From contig UESW01004418.1 in NCBI GenBank assembly GCA_900491605.1, forward strand, positions 310,153-374,152: a stretch of 64,000 bases of DNA, written 5' to 3'. A model generated the notes under the pieces. It saw only the letters and a program-made list of their open reading frames with translations, was not told the DNA's origin and searched no databases. A program made the translations under genes and the position numbers. Shown here piece after piece: positions 10,858 to 20,756 of this stretch. Every line of letters begins with the position of its first letter. Positions within the stretch are counted from its first letter, which is position 1. Origin of the DNA: Calamus simplicifolius. Lineage: Eukaryota > Streptophyta > Magnoliopsida > Arecales > Arecaceae.

Positions 10858-11830
10858 GTCATGCAAGCACACACCTTATTTCAAAATTAATTAGAATGGA
10901 TTAGTAAAAGGGCTTCCACAACTAGATTTTGAAAATAATAAAATCTGTGATGCATGTCAATTTGAAAACAAACTAGAAATTCTTTCAAAACTAAAAATAT
11001 TGTTTCCACTTCTAGGCCACTTGAACTACTTCACATGGATCTTTTTGGACCTACTAGAACCACAAGTCTAGGAGGAAAGAAATATGGTCTTGTGATTGTA
11101 GATGATTATTCTAGATACACTTGGGTATTATTTTTAGCTCATAAGGATGAGACCTTTCCTTTATTTCTAAAATTCTTCAAGAAGGTCACAAATGAGAAAA
11201 ACAACACCAAGTGTCTCTAAGAAGTGATCATGGCAGTGAATTTGAAAATCATTTATTTGAAAACTTTTGCATAGAAAATGGCATCATCATAATTTTTCTG
11301 CACCTAGAACACCACAACAAAATGGAGTAGTTGAAAGAAAAATAGAACCTTAGAAGACATGGCCCGTACCATGCTATGTGAAAGCAACCTACCAAAATAC
11401 TTTTGGGCAGAAGCTATAAACACGGCATGCTACATTCTTAATCGAGCTTAATTAGGCCAATCATTAAGAAAACACCTTATGAACTATGGAATAATAGAAA
11501 ACCAAACATAAGTTATTTTCATGCATTTGGTTGTAAGTGTTTCATTCATAATAATGGCAAAGATAATCTAGGAAAATTTGATGCAAAATCTGATGAAGGC
11601 ATTTTCTTAGGATATTCAACATCTAGTAAAGCCTATAGAGTATTTAACAAGAGAAACTTAATTATAGAAGAATCTATTCATGTAATCTTTGATGAATCTT
11701 TAGCATCAAGTTCTGAAAAGATTGATGATGAGGAAGATACAAACATTCTAGAAAGAGATATTGAAAAATTAAATATAGATGTATCTTCAGATCATGAACA
11801 AGAGCTAAAGATAATGATTCTCTAGTGTTG
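10830..11830 (+). pseudogene. copia-S1 integrase
   Basis: The zinc-binding pre-integrase region is visible in pieces: HRRLGHAS near 10850 and ICDACQF near 10945. The core follows with LHMDLFGPTRTTSLGGKKYGLVIVDDYSRYTWV (first Asp), LRSDHGSEFEN near 11215-11245 (second Asp) and NGVVERKNR(T)LEDMART near 11325-11365 (Glu). Reading needs several frame changes at about 10860, 10905, 10975, 11215 and 11340. The C-terminal part contains HAFGCKCFIHNNGKDNLGKFD and GYSTSSKAYRVFNKR. Confidence 0.85.
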
Positions 11831-11984
11831 ATGTTATTGATGGAAATCGTAATGATATAGATCTACCTAGAGATTGGAGATATGCCTATGGTCATCCAAG
11901 AGAATTAATTATAGGTGATCCATCTCAAGGAGTAAGAACTAGATCATCAATGAGAAACATCAATAATCATCTTGCATTTGTATC

Positions 11985-13513
11985 TCAAATTGAACCTAAA
12001 ACTATTGAAGAAGCTGAAAAAGATAATAATTGGATGTTAGCTATGCAAGAAGAATTAAATCAATTTACTAGAATAATGTTTGGACTCTTGTAGATAGACC
12101 TAAAGATCATTCTGTATAGGATCAAAATGGGTATTTAGAAATAAATTAGATGAAAATGGCATAGTAATTAGAAACAAAGCTAGATTAGTTGCAAAAGGAT
12201 ATAATCAAGAAGAAGGAATTGATTTTGATGAAACTTTTGCACCTGTAGCTAGACTTGAAGCAATTAGATATTACTTGCATTTGCATGTCATATGCATATC
12301 AATTTATTTCAAATGGATGTTAAAAGTGCATTTTTAAATGGATTTATAAATGAGGAAGTTTTGTTGAACAACCACCTGGTTTTAAGATCATGAATTTCCA
12401 AATCATGTTTTTAAATTACACAAAGCACTATATGGTTTGAAACAAGCACCTAGAGCTTGGTATGAAAGATTAAGTAAATTTTTAATTGAAAATGATTTTG
12501 TAAGAGGAAATGTTGATAAAACATTATTTTTGAAAAGAAAAGATAAAGATTTATTAGTAGTACAAATATATGTTGATGATATTGTAGTCGGTGCTACTAA
12601 ACATGTTATGTCAAGAATTTGCTAAGTTATGCAGGGTGAGTTTGAAATGAGTATGATGGGAGAACTCAACTTCTTCCTAGGACTTCAAATCAAACAAAGC
12701 AAAGAAGGAATCTTCATCAATCAAGCCAAATACACAAAAGAACTGCTCAAGAAGTTTGGAATGGAGTCAATCAAACCACTTGGAACACCTATGAGTCCTT
12801 CGTGCAAATTGGACAAAGATGAAGATGGTAAGAAAGTAGATCAAAAATATTATAGAGGTATGATTGGATCTCTTCTTTACTTAACAGCTAGTAGACCAGA
12901 TATTATGTTTGCAGTATGTTTATGTGCTAGATTTCAATCTGAACCTAAAGAATCTCACTTAATTGCTGTAAAAAGAATTTTAAGATATTTAAGTGGAACT
13001 AAAAATGTAGGTTTATGGTACTCTAGAGACTCAACTTTAAATTTAATTGCATATTCTGATTCTGACTATGCTGGATGTAAATTAGATAGAAAAAGCACAA
13101 GTGGTGCATGTCAATTCTTAGGATGTAACTTAATCTCTTGGTTTAGCAAAAAGCAAAATTCGGTTGCATTATCTACTGCTGAAGCAGAATATGTTGCAGC
13201 TGGAAGTTGCTGTGCTCAAATCCTTTGGATTAAGAGACAACTTGAAGATTATGGCATAACCCTTGATAAAACTCCAATTAGATGTGATAACACGAGTGCA
13301 ATAAATTTAACTAAAAATCCAATTCAACATTCAAGAACAAAACACATTGAAATTAGATATCATTTCATAAGAGAACATGTAGCTAATAATGAAATTTGTC
13401 TTGAATATGTTAATACAGAGGAACAATTAGCTGACATATTTACAAAACCTTTGAGTGAAGAGAGATTTTGTTATCTTAGAGGTGAATTAGGGATATGTGA
13501 CCCTATGGATTGA
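11985..13513 (+). pseudogene. copia-S1 reverse transcriptase and RNase H
   Basis: The RT starts near EPKTIEEAEKDNNWMLAMQEELNQF, continues through GSKWVFRNKLDENG and ARLVAKGYNQEEGIDF, and reaches YVDDIVVGATK with the catalytic Asp pair near 12570. Frameshifts lie near 12070, 12270, 12385 and 12625. From 12629 the frame is open to the stop at 13511-13513. It holds the RT thumb and a complete RNase H with YSDSDYAGCKLDRKSTSG, STAEAEYVAAG, RCDNTSAINL and EEQLADIFTKPL, so the Asp, Glu and Asp residues are all present. It ends GELGICDPMD. Confidence 0.92.
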
Positions 13514-13705
13514 TTTTGATACATTAAGGAATGAGAATCTAGATTTCTATTAATTTCTTGATATTCTCTTCACAATTTTAAGGACAAATTATCTAGTCAT
13601 TTGAGCTATTTGATCCTTAATACTCCAAAATTTTATCAAAATTTTATAAAATTTATTTTGATGAGTTTCAGTCATTTGAATTTCATATATTTTTTGCTGA
13701 AACTG

Positions 13706-13912
13706 TCTTTGGAGTCGACACCTCAAAATGAGGAGTCGACACCTCTGACTGTGTCGCTCTCGGTCCTGACCTTGGAGCCGACACCTATGAATTCGGAGCC
13801 GACTCCAGTTCGAGCGCTGACTGTGTTAGCGACTTGGAGTCGACACCCGACTTTGCGGAGTCGACACCTGGGAATCAAAAATTGATTTATTAGGGCAGAG
13901 TCGACACCTCGT
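13706..13912 (+). promoter_or_regulatory. GTCGAC/GCCGAC motif cluster upstream of the extra gene (putative regulatory)
   Basis: Seven copies of GAGTCGACACC or GAGCCGAC(A/T)CC in about 200 bp, all in the same orientation, ending about 100 bp before the start codon at 14012. The same motif fills part of both LTRs of this element, and copia-S2 has an equivalent cluster at the same place relative to its extra gene. A regulatory role is inference; only the repetition and position are seen. Confidence 0.6.
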
Positions 13913-14011
13913 CATTTCATTACTTTCTCAAATCCTAACCAAACTCTTCCAAAATTCTTCCAAAACTTCCCCATCTCTAATTCCATCCAAATCGAACCTT
14001 TCCAAAGATCA

Positions 14012-15392
14012 ATGGCACCCAAAAGGAGGGAATCAGTGGTTGGAGCACCGGTGACCGGGAAAGCGGTCCGCACGTCATCCCGTTCGTGAGCCGACTCCAA
14101 GCAGCGATTCGTCCATGGATTCTGACAACCCAACACATCTTCCACACAGGTAGATACCTTAGCCGGTAGAGTCATCACAATGGGGAGAAAAATCGATTTT
14201 GACCTATTTGAATCCGAGGGTTTTTCAATCGGGAGACAATTGAAGGAAATGGGCTGGGATAAGCTATGCTCTCTTGATGTTCCTACCTATCCAGCCTTAG
14301 TAAAAGAATTCTATTTCAATTTGGCTAGAGGGGATGGAGGTTTAGTAAGCATTGTTAGAGGGAAAAGGATTCATCTCACCTTTCAAAAGCTTGGAAACCT
14401 CCTTAGCATCCCAATCACTGGTTTAGCAGCTGACATGCATAGTGATAGGTCAGCAGCTCTTTCAAGGATGTTAGGAAGGGAAGTAACAGAGTTTGAGGAA
14501 ATTAGAGCCAATCAACTACCCCTAGAATTGAGATTATTACACAATATATGCAGTAGAATTTTATTTCCAAAGACTGGTCGGTTTGAGTATGTCTCGGAGC
14601 GAGACATTGTGGTTATGGACAGTGTTCTGACTGGGCAGCCGATCAATCTGGCAGCAATGATGATTTTTTATATGGCAGAAGCTGGAGGGAAGAGGAGATC
14701 ATCCCTACCGTATGGAATGGTACTTACTATGGTTTTCAGGAGCCAAGGGGTTAAAATTCAAGTGAATGAACTTCCAAGAACCTGAGGCACACAGATTACT
14801 ATAGTTTGGCAACATTGCATCGGATGGGTTTGTTAAGGTGAATGGACAGTGGGATAGGAAAGGACACCTAGATGAAAGAGCCCCTATGCCGAGAGTTTCT
14901 GAGCCTTGCGAGGCTGGACCATCATTTAGGGTTCCTTCTCCACAGCCTAGGAGTCCCATTTCTGCTCCTGTTCCTGCTCCTGCACCTGCACAAGTTTATG
15001 ATCAACCATCCACTTCTTCGACTGGATTCTCAGACCTTCAAATGGAGCAATTAAAAAGTTTGTTTGCTGCTCAGAAGGATGAGTTTGACAGTAAATTCAT
15101 GAATTTAAAAGAATCACTTTACTCCCTTGATGATCGGATTGCAAAGATTGAATCAACTCTCAACTCCTCCACAGAATCTTTAAGTGGTGATTTGAAGAAC
15201 ATCTTTGAAGAGCTTAAAGAGATTTGTGGAGATGGTGAAACTTATTCAAAGTGCAACGCCGAGCTTCAAGACAAAATCTTAACAGCTTGCACATTTGTTG
15301 ATGAGAGACTAAAAGATTATGTTAGACTTCAATGTGATGGAATGAAAAATATTGTAGACCATTTAACAAGAATAGTGAGAAAGAACTTTTGA
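14012..15392 (+). pseudogene. copia-S1 extra gene between pol and 3' LTR (coiled-coil protein, not envelope-like)
   Basis: The start MAPKRRESVVGAP at 14012 is shared with copia-S2. After a frame change a globular part follows (VDTLAGRVITMGRKIDFDLFE onwards to SLPYGMVLTMVFRSQG), resembling the putative plant transposon protein domain found in many plant retroelements. Two small indels near 14785 and 14828 break the frame around LRHTDYYSLATLHRMG. The rest is a Pro/Ala-rich linker (PSPQPRSPISAPVPAPAPA), then a helical region with YSLDDRIAKIESTLNSS and LSGDLKNIFEELKEICGDGE, probably a coiled coil, ending RIVRKNF. No signal peptide, transmembrane segment or fusion peptide is seen. About 460 codons before damage. 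Its role in the element is unknown. The position matches the env-like gene described for SIRE elements. Confidence 0.82.
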
Positions 15393-16050
15393 TGTAATGT
15401 ATGTTTAATTTTGTTGAAATGTAGTTTACATTTTGATGTAATGAAGTTTTTGTAATGAAGTTAATGTAATGAAGTTTAAAGGGGGAGAGAATTATGTAAT
15501 ACTTGACTATATGTTGATGTAGTGAAGTTTATGTTGATGAATGAAAAGTTTTTTATGTAATATTTGACTTTTGTTGAAATGAAATTATCCTTTGATTATC
15601 TTTTGATACAATTATCTTTTGATGCAGTAAAATATTCTTTACCTTTTTGTTGATTACAAAAAAGGGGAGAGAATTAGATTGTATATGCATTAAGAGGGAG
15701 AAAATTATATGGAAAGAATTATAGTTGTTAATTGCATTAAAGGGGAGAATGTTATGTTGCATTAATTGGTTAATATGAAAAATCGAGTTATTTAATTGAT
15801 TTATATGAAAACATTAATGGAGTTAATTGATTAATATGATATTGAGTTATTGATGTGGATTAATAATCAAATTGATTGTCTATACACAAAGAAATCTTAA
15901 GTACCAAATGTGTAAAGTAAGAGGAAGAATACTTTGAACTTCATAGGGGAAGCTACCTTATTCAGGGGAGCTTACTCGTAAAGATCACTTCCTTGATACT
16001 TTTTTTATTTAAGAATTCTATGCATATACTCAATGTTTTTATAATCATCA
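15393..16050 (+). other. Non-coding 3' region of copia-S1 with repeated polypurine-like tracts
   Basis: No gene is seen. AT-rich sequence with repeated TTGATGTAATGAAGTTT-like phrases (15400-15560) and several purine tracts resembling the true polypurine tract: AAAGGGGGAGAGAA at about 15478, AAAAAGGGGAGAGAA at about 15658, AAGAGGGAGAAAA at about 15690 and AAAGGGGAGAA at about 15739. Confidence 0.6.
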
Positions 16051-16063
16051 AAAAGGGGGAGAT
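16051..16063 (+). other. Polypurine tract of copia-S1
   Basis: AAAAGGGGGAGAT ends directly at the TGTTGATCC start of the 3' LTR, the expected plus-strand primer. Confidence 0.9.
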
Positions 16064-17569
16064 TGTTGATCCATTTATTGATTTTGATGATTAATAAAGG
16101 AATTGAGTATATTTATTTGATTACTAATGGATTCTATAAGTGTTTCAGGACTTAAATTATTTGATCAATTTAAAGGAATTAAGAAATAAATTTTGAATCA
16201 AATACAAATCAGAGATTTCAAAGTTTCAGAGCTTGGAGTCGACACCTAGAAAGTCTGGAGCCGACCCCATGGCCAATTCAATTTTACTCTGATTTTGATA
16301 CTATCCGGAGCCGACACCTAGAGTTTCAGAGCCGACACCTAAAGTTTCGGAGTCGACACTTACAGTGTCTGGAGCCAACTCCGATGCGGGGATAGAATGT
16401 TAATTTTTTGAGCATCCTGGAGCGACACCTACAGTATTCGGGAGCCGACACCTGACGACGGCGAGCCGACACTTACTTTTGCAGAGCCGACTCCATGACG
16501 AACTCAGATTTTACTATTTATGGAAAAATGATCTGGAGCCGACACTTGAAAAGCTGGAGCCGACTCCAACCCACCTGGACGAAAAATTAAAAATGCCAGA
16601 TCAGCTCTAACGGTAATATTTTTGATTTCTGACATCTAACGGCTATTTTTTATGAATGAAAAATCCTTCCAGGTACACTCCAACGGCTAGATTTTCACCC
16701 AAAAATGAATCAAAGGAAAATCTATAAAAAGGGGGAAAAACAACCGTTTGAAAAGGGGAATAGAAATGGATAGACAAAAATCAAAAATCAAAATCCGAGA
16801 AGTCTTGAGCCTTATATCCAAGAGAGGAGCTTTCAAATTCAAATCCTTCCACTCCACAAAGCTCAAAGAAGAATCCAAGCCATTCAAATAGTGAAAAATC
16901 GGAGGATTCTCAACTAGAAGAAAAAGACCAACTTTTCAATCTTCTCAACTGCATCTACTGTGAGGAATCGGAGCTGAGGCTTGATTCAACCCAGCAAGGA
17001 GAAGAGGAAAAGAAGAAAAGAAGAAAAGCTCAAAGCCAAACAACTTCAAACCAGGCTTTTCTAAACCTATTTACTTATCTTTGAATATTTGCTCATTGAG
17101 GAGCTGTGAAACTTTGTAAAACATTCTTATATTTGTTTGTACCTAGTTCAATCAAAGGGGATTGAACTAGTGGAGGTTGTTAACCTCGGGTCAAGCTAGT
17201 TTAGCTTGAGTTTAGGGTTGTGTGCTGGTGAGCCCATAAAACCAGCTGGGTTCGTTGTGATCCTGGGTAAAACAACAAGTTTGGGTTGTGAGCTTGTAAA
17301 ACAACTCGACTGTAATCGAGAAGATTATAGTGTAGACCCAAGTAGGATCTTGGGAGTGGACGTAGGTGTTGGATACACCGAACCACTATAAAATCTTTGT
17401 GTTTGCCGTGCTTCCATTGTCTCTATCTCTATCTCTATTTTATTCATTGTGCTTTATATTTACATTGCATTTATTTTCATTCATCTTAAGCAAACAATTT
17501 TTTAAGAGGCTAAATTTTTTAAAGAACCCAATTCACCCCCCCCCTCTTGGGTTGTCATCTGGGCCAACA
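16064..17569 (+). repeat. 3' LTR of copia-S1
   Basis: TGTTGATCC to GGCCAACA, 1506 bp, against 1510 bp for the 5' copy. It is followed directly by the AAGTG duplication. It contains the same motif cluster (16227-16570) and C tract as the 5' LTR. The 61-codon opposed frames at 17201-17391 recur here as in the 5' LTR and are shadows. Confidence 0.95.
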
Positions 17570-17574
17570 AAGTG
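17570..17574. repeat. Target site duplication AAGTG, right copy
   Basis: Exact match to 7174-7178. Together they show a simple insertion of copia-S1 into Tat-1 pol. Confidence 0.95.
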
Positions 17575-18060
17575 GTACCTCCTCCAGATCTTCGGCCGGC
17601 TCCCCTCATTGCTCGGTGAAATCTTTCCGAGCGTCCAACCCATCCACCTTGGGCTTTCTGGATTGGAGGTCGGTAACAAAGCAATGCCGAGCTATGATCT
17701 GACTTCCTTGAACAACCCCCACTCCCCATTCATTGGAAAATTTCATGGCGAGATGGGGAATGGAAATGATGGCTTTGAGAGAGATTTTCCTCGGTCTACC
17801 AAGGATGGCGTTGTAGAGAGATTTGAGCTTGGTCACGAGGAAATCCATGAATACAGTAGCCACACGAGGCTAGGTGCCGGCTCAGACTGACAGAGTGATG
17901 ACTCCTTCAGGGATTATGGAGTCACCTGTGAAGCCCACCAGGATGGAGTCCATTGGTCAGAGGCTTTCTACCCAGAATTTTAACCTCACAAAGGCATCGA
18001 AATAAAGAATGTTAACAGAACTTCCACTATCAACCAAAATCTAATGTACATCATAATTGT
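17575..18060 (-). pseudogene. Tat-1 protease region
   Basis: Minus-strand translation near 18035-17975 reads ILVDSGSSVNILYFDAF, an Asp-Ser-Gly-Ser retropepsin active site. GFTGDSIIPEGVITLSV follows near 17900, then RVATVFMDFLVTKLKSLYNAILGRP and IPHLAMKFSNEWGVGVVQG, the usual link from protease to RT in Tat elements. A TGA after WVESL and further stops interrupt it. The RT side continues across copia-S1 at 7178. The plus-strand frame at 17366-17890 is a shadow running out of the LTR. Confidence 0.85.
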
Positions 18061-19768
18061 TCATATTTAAAGATACAACTAGAGCATCATCATGGGGGTA
18101 CTGTACCTCCCCAAGGTCTTCATCAGAGAAGGTGAGCTCATCGACCCAAGCTTTCTTCGGCTGGTTCTCCTCCTCGCCTGGCCAAGAAGATGGGGATCCA
18201 GCCGCCATTATCACATTAACATTGACGATAACTGGAGGATTTGGCGGTGGGAGTTGGTGAGGCTCAGGCTGGCGATTCTCCTCATTATTCGGCTTAAGGG
18301 GGCCCCTAAACCGGTTCAGTCTGCCCCGCCGGATCAATTGCTCAATCTCGTTCTTAAGCTGCCAACAGTCCTCGGTATCATGCCCATAGTCCTGATAAAG
18401 GTGGCAGTACTTGGCTGGGTCCCTCCGAGCTCTGTTGCCTCGAAGAGGAGGGGGCCGAGGAAGGTGACATTCGATCTCCATCAGGATCTGTGCTCTTGGC
18501 GCGGTAAGGGGAGTATAGCGGTCGAACCTTCGAGCCAGACTCCGAGTTTGGTCTTGAGGCGGCGGCGAAGGAGCTCTGCGGTGGTGAGGCAGGCTAGCGC
18601 GGCGGTGGGCCCGCTGCTTGTCTGAGCCCTTTGCCTCTTTCTTCTTCAGCTGCTTAGCCCGAGCTGACCTCCTCAATTCTTCCATCATGGCGTACTTGTC
18701 TGTCAGGGACATCATGTTTGAAAGGCTCTTCAGGTAATTAGCCTTCAGAGCTAGGTAGAAGTCTCCCTTCTTGGACACTCCTTCGGCCAGGAGGGACATG
18801 GCCACCTTGTGGTTGAGATGGTCGACTTCTAAGAGGGCCGTGTTGAAGTGGCCGAGGTAATTCTTCGGCGACTCCCCCTCTCTCTGCTTGATCTCAAAGA
18901 GGGAGTCGGATGTTCATCGCTGGCGGTGGCTGCTGATGAACTGGCTAACGAGCAGATAGCTTAGCTCGTCAAAAGAATCAATGGAACCTGGCTTTAAGCT
19001 GTTGAACTAGGTTCGGGCAGATCCCCTTAAAGTAGAGGGGAAGGCTCTGCACAGGATCACATCTGATGCCCCATGGAACATCATGATGGATATGAAGCTG
19101 CTAAGATGGTCGTCGAGATCAGTGGATCCATGATACAGCTCGATTGTAGGGAGCTTGACATGAAGGGGAATCACTTTCCTTATGATCCTCTTGGAGAAGG
19201 GGATGCCTTGCTCTGCTTTCGGCTGGGATGGAGGAGCTTGCCTGGCGGCATCCAACTCCCGATGCCATTCTTGTCGCATCTCCTACATCTGTTATCTAAT
19301 CCCTTCATCCAGAGTGGTATGAGGGATCGAGCGAGGAGAAGATGGCAGCGATGTCGAATCCTAGGAAGACACCGAGGAGAGGGAGCGAACCCACCTGGAT
19401 CTGAGCGAGCTCTTCTCTCTAGCTTGCTGCAACGCCGGTTTCACCTTTGTGGGCCGGTGACCACGATTCGCCGCCTCAGGCGGATCAGAAGAAGAGATCG
19501 CTGGCGAGGCAGGGGCAGCAGCCTCCTCATGAGGCTGAGAGGTAGGGATAGCAGTTCCAGGGATCACCTGGAATCCCTAAATCAACTAAGTCAATGCCTG
19601 GACCTGTTGAACCGGGGTAGTGAACTAGTCCAGGGTTACCTCCGTTGCCGGCGGTGAAGGAGTTTCAGCTGGCGGTGGTAGCGGAGGTGCTACACCGCTA
19701 ATCGGATCAGGCCTTTGAGAGGCGGCCTGATCTTGAGCTTTAGACGTAGCTCTCTTCCGATTGGCCAT
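18061..19768 (-). pseudogene. Tat-1 gag
   Basis: Starts at MANRKRATSKAQDQAASQ (ATG at 19766-19768). A Pro/Ser-rich N-terminus is followed by the capsid part PFSKRIIRKVIPLHVKLPTIELYHGSTDLDDHLSSF, LCRAFPSTLRGSART and YLGHFNTALLEVDHLNHKVAMSLLAEGVSKKGDFYLAL, the retrotransposon gag domain. The nucleocapsid part has a knuckle of the Tat type, YCHLYQDYGHDTEDCWQLKNEIEQLI, near 18390. It then merges into the protease with WVDELTFSDEDLGEVQYPHDDALVV. Several stops interrupt the N-terminal third. The plus-strand frames at 18092-18625 and 19073-19657 are shadows. Confidence 0.87.
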
Positions 19769-19837
19769 TAGAGGATGCTTTTCTCTGGTTTTTAAGTCTT
19801 GTCTCCTGTATCATAAGTTTATGGGACTTGAGGCCCT

Positions 19838-19851
19838 TCCTTTAGCACCAA
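19838..19851 (-). other. Putative primer binding site of Tat-1
   Basis: Read on the minus strand, TTGGTGCTAAAGGA lies two or three bases after the LTR end. The equivalent site of Tat-2 reads TTGGCGCTAGAGGA at 55964-55976. Which tRNA it fits was not determined. Confidence 0.6.
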
Positions 19852-19853
19852 TC

Positions 19854-20754
19854 TGTTGCCATGAAAATCCATTCTCTGACTCGGGTGGAACCTGTAAGAC
19901 AGTCTGCATGCAGAGGGTGCTGTGGGGGTTGCCCTCTGCGTAGGACCCTCCGATGCCCAAGTCAGTGGAGATTCACAACAAGCAGATGTGAGGAGAAGAC
20001 TCTCACAGAAAAATGTTCCTCAGGGCTCTTGTGAGAGCTCTAATGGAGTATGAGATTCAGTGGGTGAATAAAGGCGTAAGAGATTGCCTTAGGGTTTGTG
20101 CACATACCTGAGAGGTTGGAGTGCTGTAATATTTATAGGGGATCACCTGATTCCTTGAACGTGCCCTGGATGGGGTCTGAAAGTTGTTAGGATTCGAATC
20201 AAGTTTGTTATGAGACCAGTAGGGTCCGTATCTTGTCAGTTAGAGGATCGACGGCTAGGAGAGCTGGTTGATGCCTTGAGGTTCAATGATCACACAGACC
20301 TAGGCCACTCTTGCAGGTCCTAGGCCACTTCTGGGCATGATTCGCCATCTGAAATCTTATTCAATTATAGTGGATTCAAACTCTCATGCGCTGGATTCTG
20401 CAGAGGTATTTTGAATGCCGTGGTTTGGCCTGAATGAGGAATAACCTAGTTTTTCGAGGTATAGAATTGATCGGCTCGAATGGCCAAGGAATGAAGATAG
20501 CTTGGGTTACCAAGGAATGGCTCGGCTCGGATGGCCGAAGTATGAGAATAGCTCGGGTTACCGAGGAATGGCTCAGCTCGGATGGCCGAAGTATAAGGAT
20601 AGCTCGGGTTGTCAGGGCGACCCTACTTTGTCAGAGGTGATTTGGCTTCGTCGCTTGGATGTTATGCCAGCTGGCTAGCAGGGTATTTGGATTGGGCATG
20701 ACCCAATCGTCGATGAGGGCGGTCAATAATGCAATGATGATTTACCCCTCATCA
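19854..20754 (-). repeat. 5' LTR of Tat-1
   Basis: On the plus strand the LTR runs from TGTTGCCATGAAAATCC to TTACCCCTCATCA, 901 bp, with TG and CA ends. It resembles the start of the Tat-2 LTRs (TGTTGCTACGGATTTTC), followed in both by a comparable gag leader. Its outer edge adjoins copia-B RNase H sequence at 20755. The partner LTR is left of the window. Confidence 0.8.
20450..20620. repeat. 51-bp tandem repeat in the Tat-1 LTR
   Basis: About three units with CTCGG(C)TCGGATGGCCGAAG and GCTCGGGTTACCGAGGAATGG. CTCGGCTCGG at 20521 and CTCAGCTCGG at 20572 give a 51-bp period. Units carry short CTCGG/CCGAG inverted repeats, related in style to the arrays at 2770-3870. Confidence 0.75.
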
Positions 20755-20756
20755 GA

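Larger units (their letters stand above)
7179..17569 (+). mobile_element. Ty1/copia retrotransposon copia-S1, SIRE-like, full length
   Basis: Two LTRs of about 1.5 kb in direct orientation, TGTTGATCC at the start and GGCCAACA at the end, are flanked by a perfect AAGTG duplication. Inside are a methionine-tRNA-type primer binding site, gag with zinc knuckles, protease, integrase, RT, RNase H in copia order, then a long extra gene and a polypurine tract. An extra gene between pol and 3' LTR, with long LTRs, is the plan of the SIRE/Maximus lineage. The LTRs differ at only scattered sites, so the insertion is fairly young, yet gag and pol contain several one-base indels. Confidence 0.92.
2111..20754 (-). 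mobile_element. Ty3/gypsy Tat-type retrotransposon Tat-1, truncated by the window and split by copia-S1
   Basis: Read on the minus strand the order is 5' LTR (19854-20754), primer binding site, gag, protease, reverse transcriptase, RNase H, a second RNase H, integrase, tandem repeats, then the tail of an antisense extra gene. An additional RNase H after the RT-associated one, and extra genes between integrase and the 3' LTR, are known marks of the Tat lineage. The pol is split at 7178/17570 by copia-S1. The 3' LTR and most of the antisense gene lie left of the window, beyond copia-A. All frames are broken by stops. The element sits inside copia-B, whose RNase H domain resumes at 20757. Confidence 0.85.

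Noticed and set aside
14012..15392. Envelope glycoprotein gene
   Set aside because: No signal peptide, membrane segment or cysteine pattern; the tail is a soluble coiled coil.
18092..19657. Long plus-strand frames of 177 and 194 codons
   Set aside because: Antisense shadows of Tat-1 gag. No domain and high Arg/Ser content as expected for such shadows.
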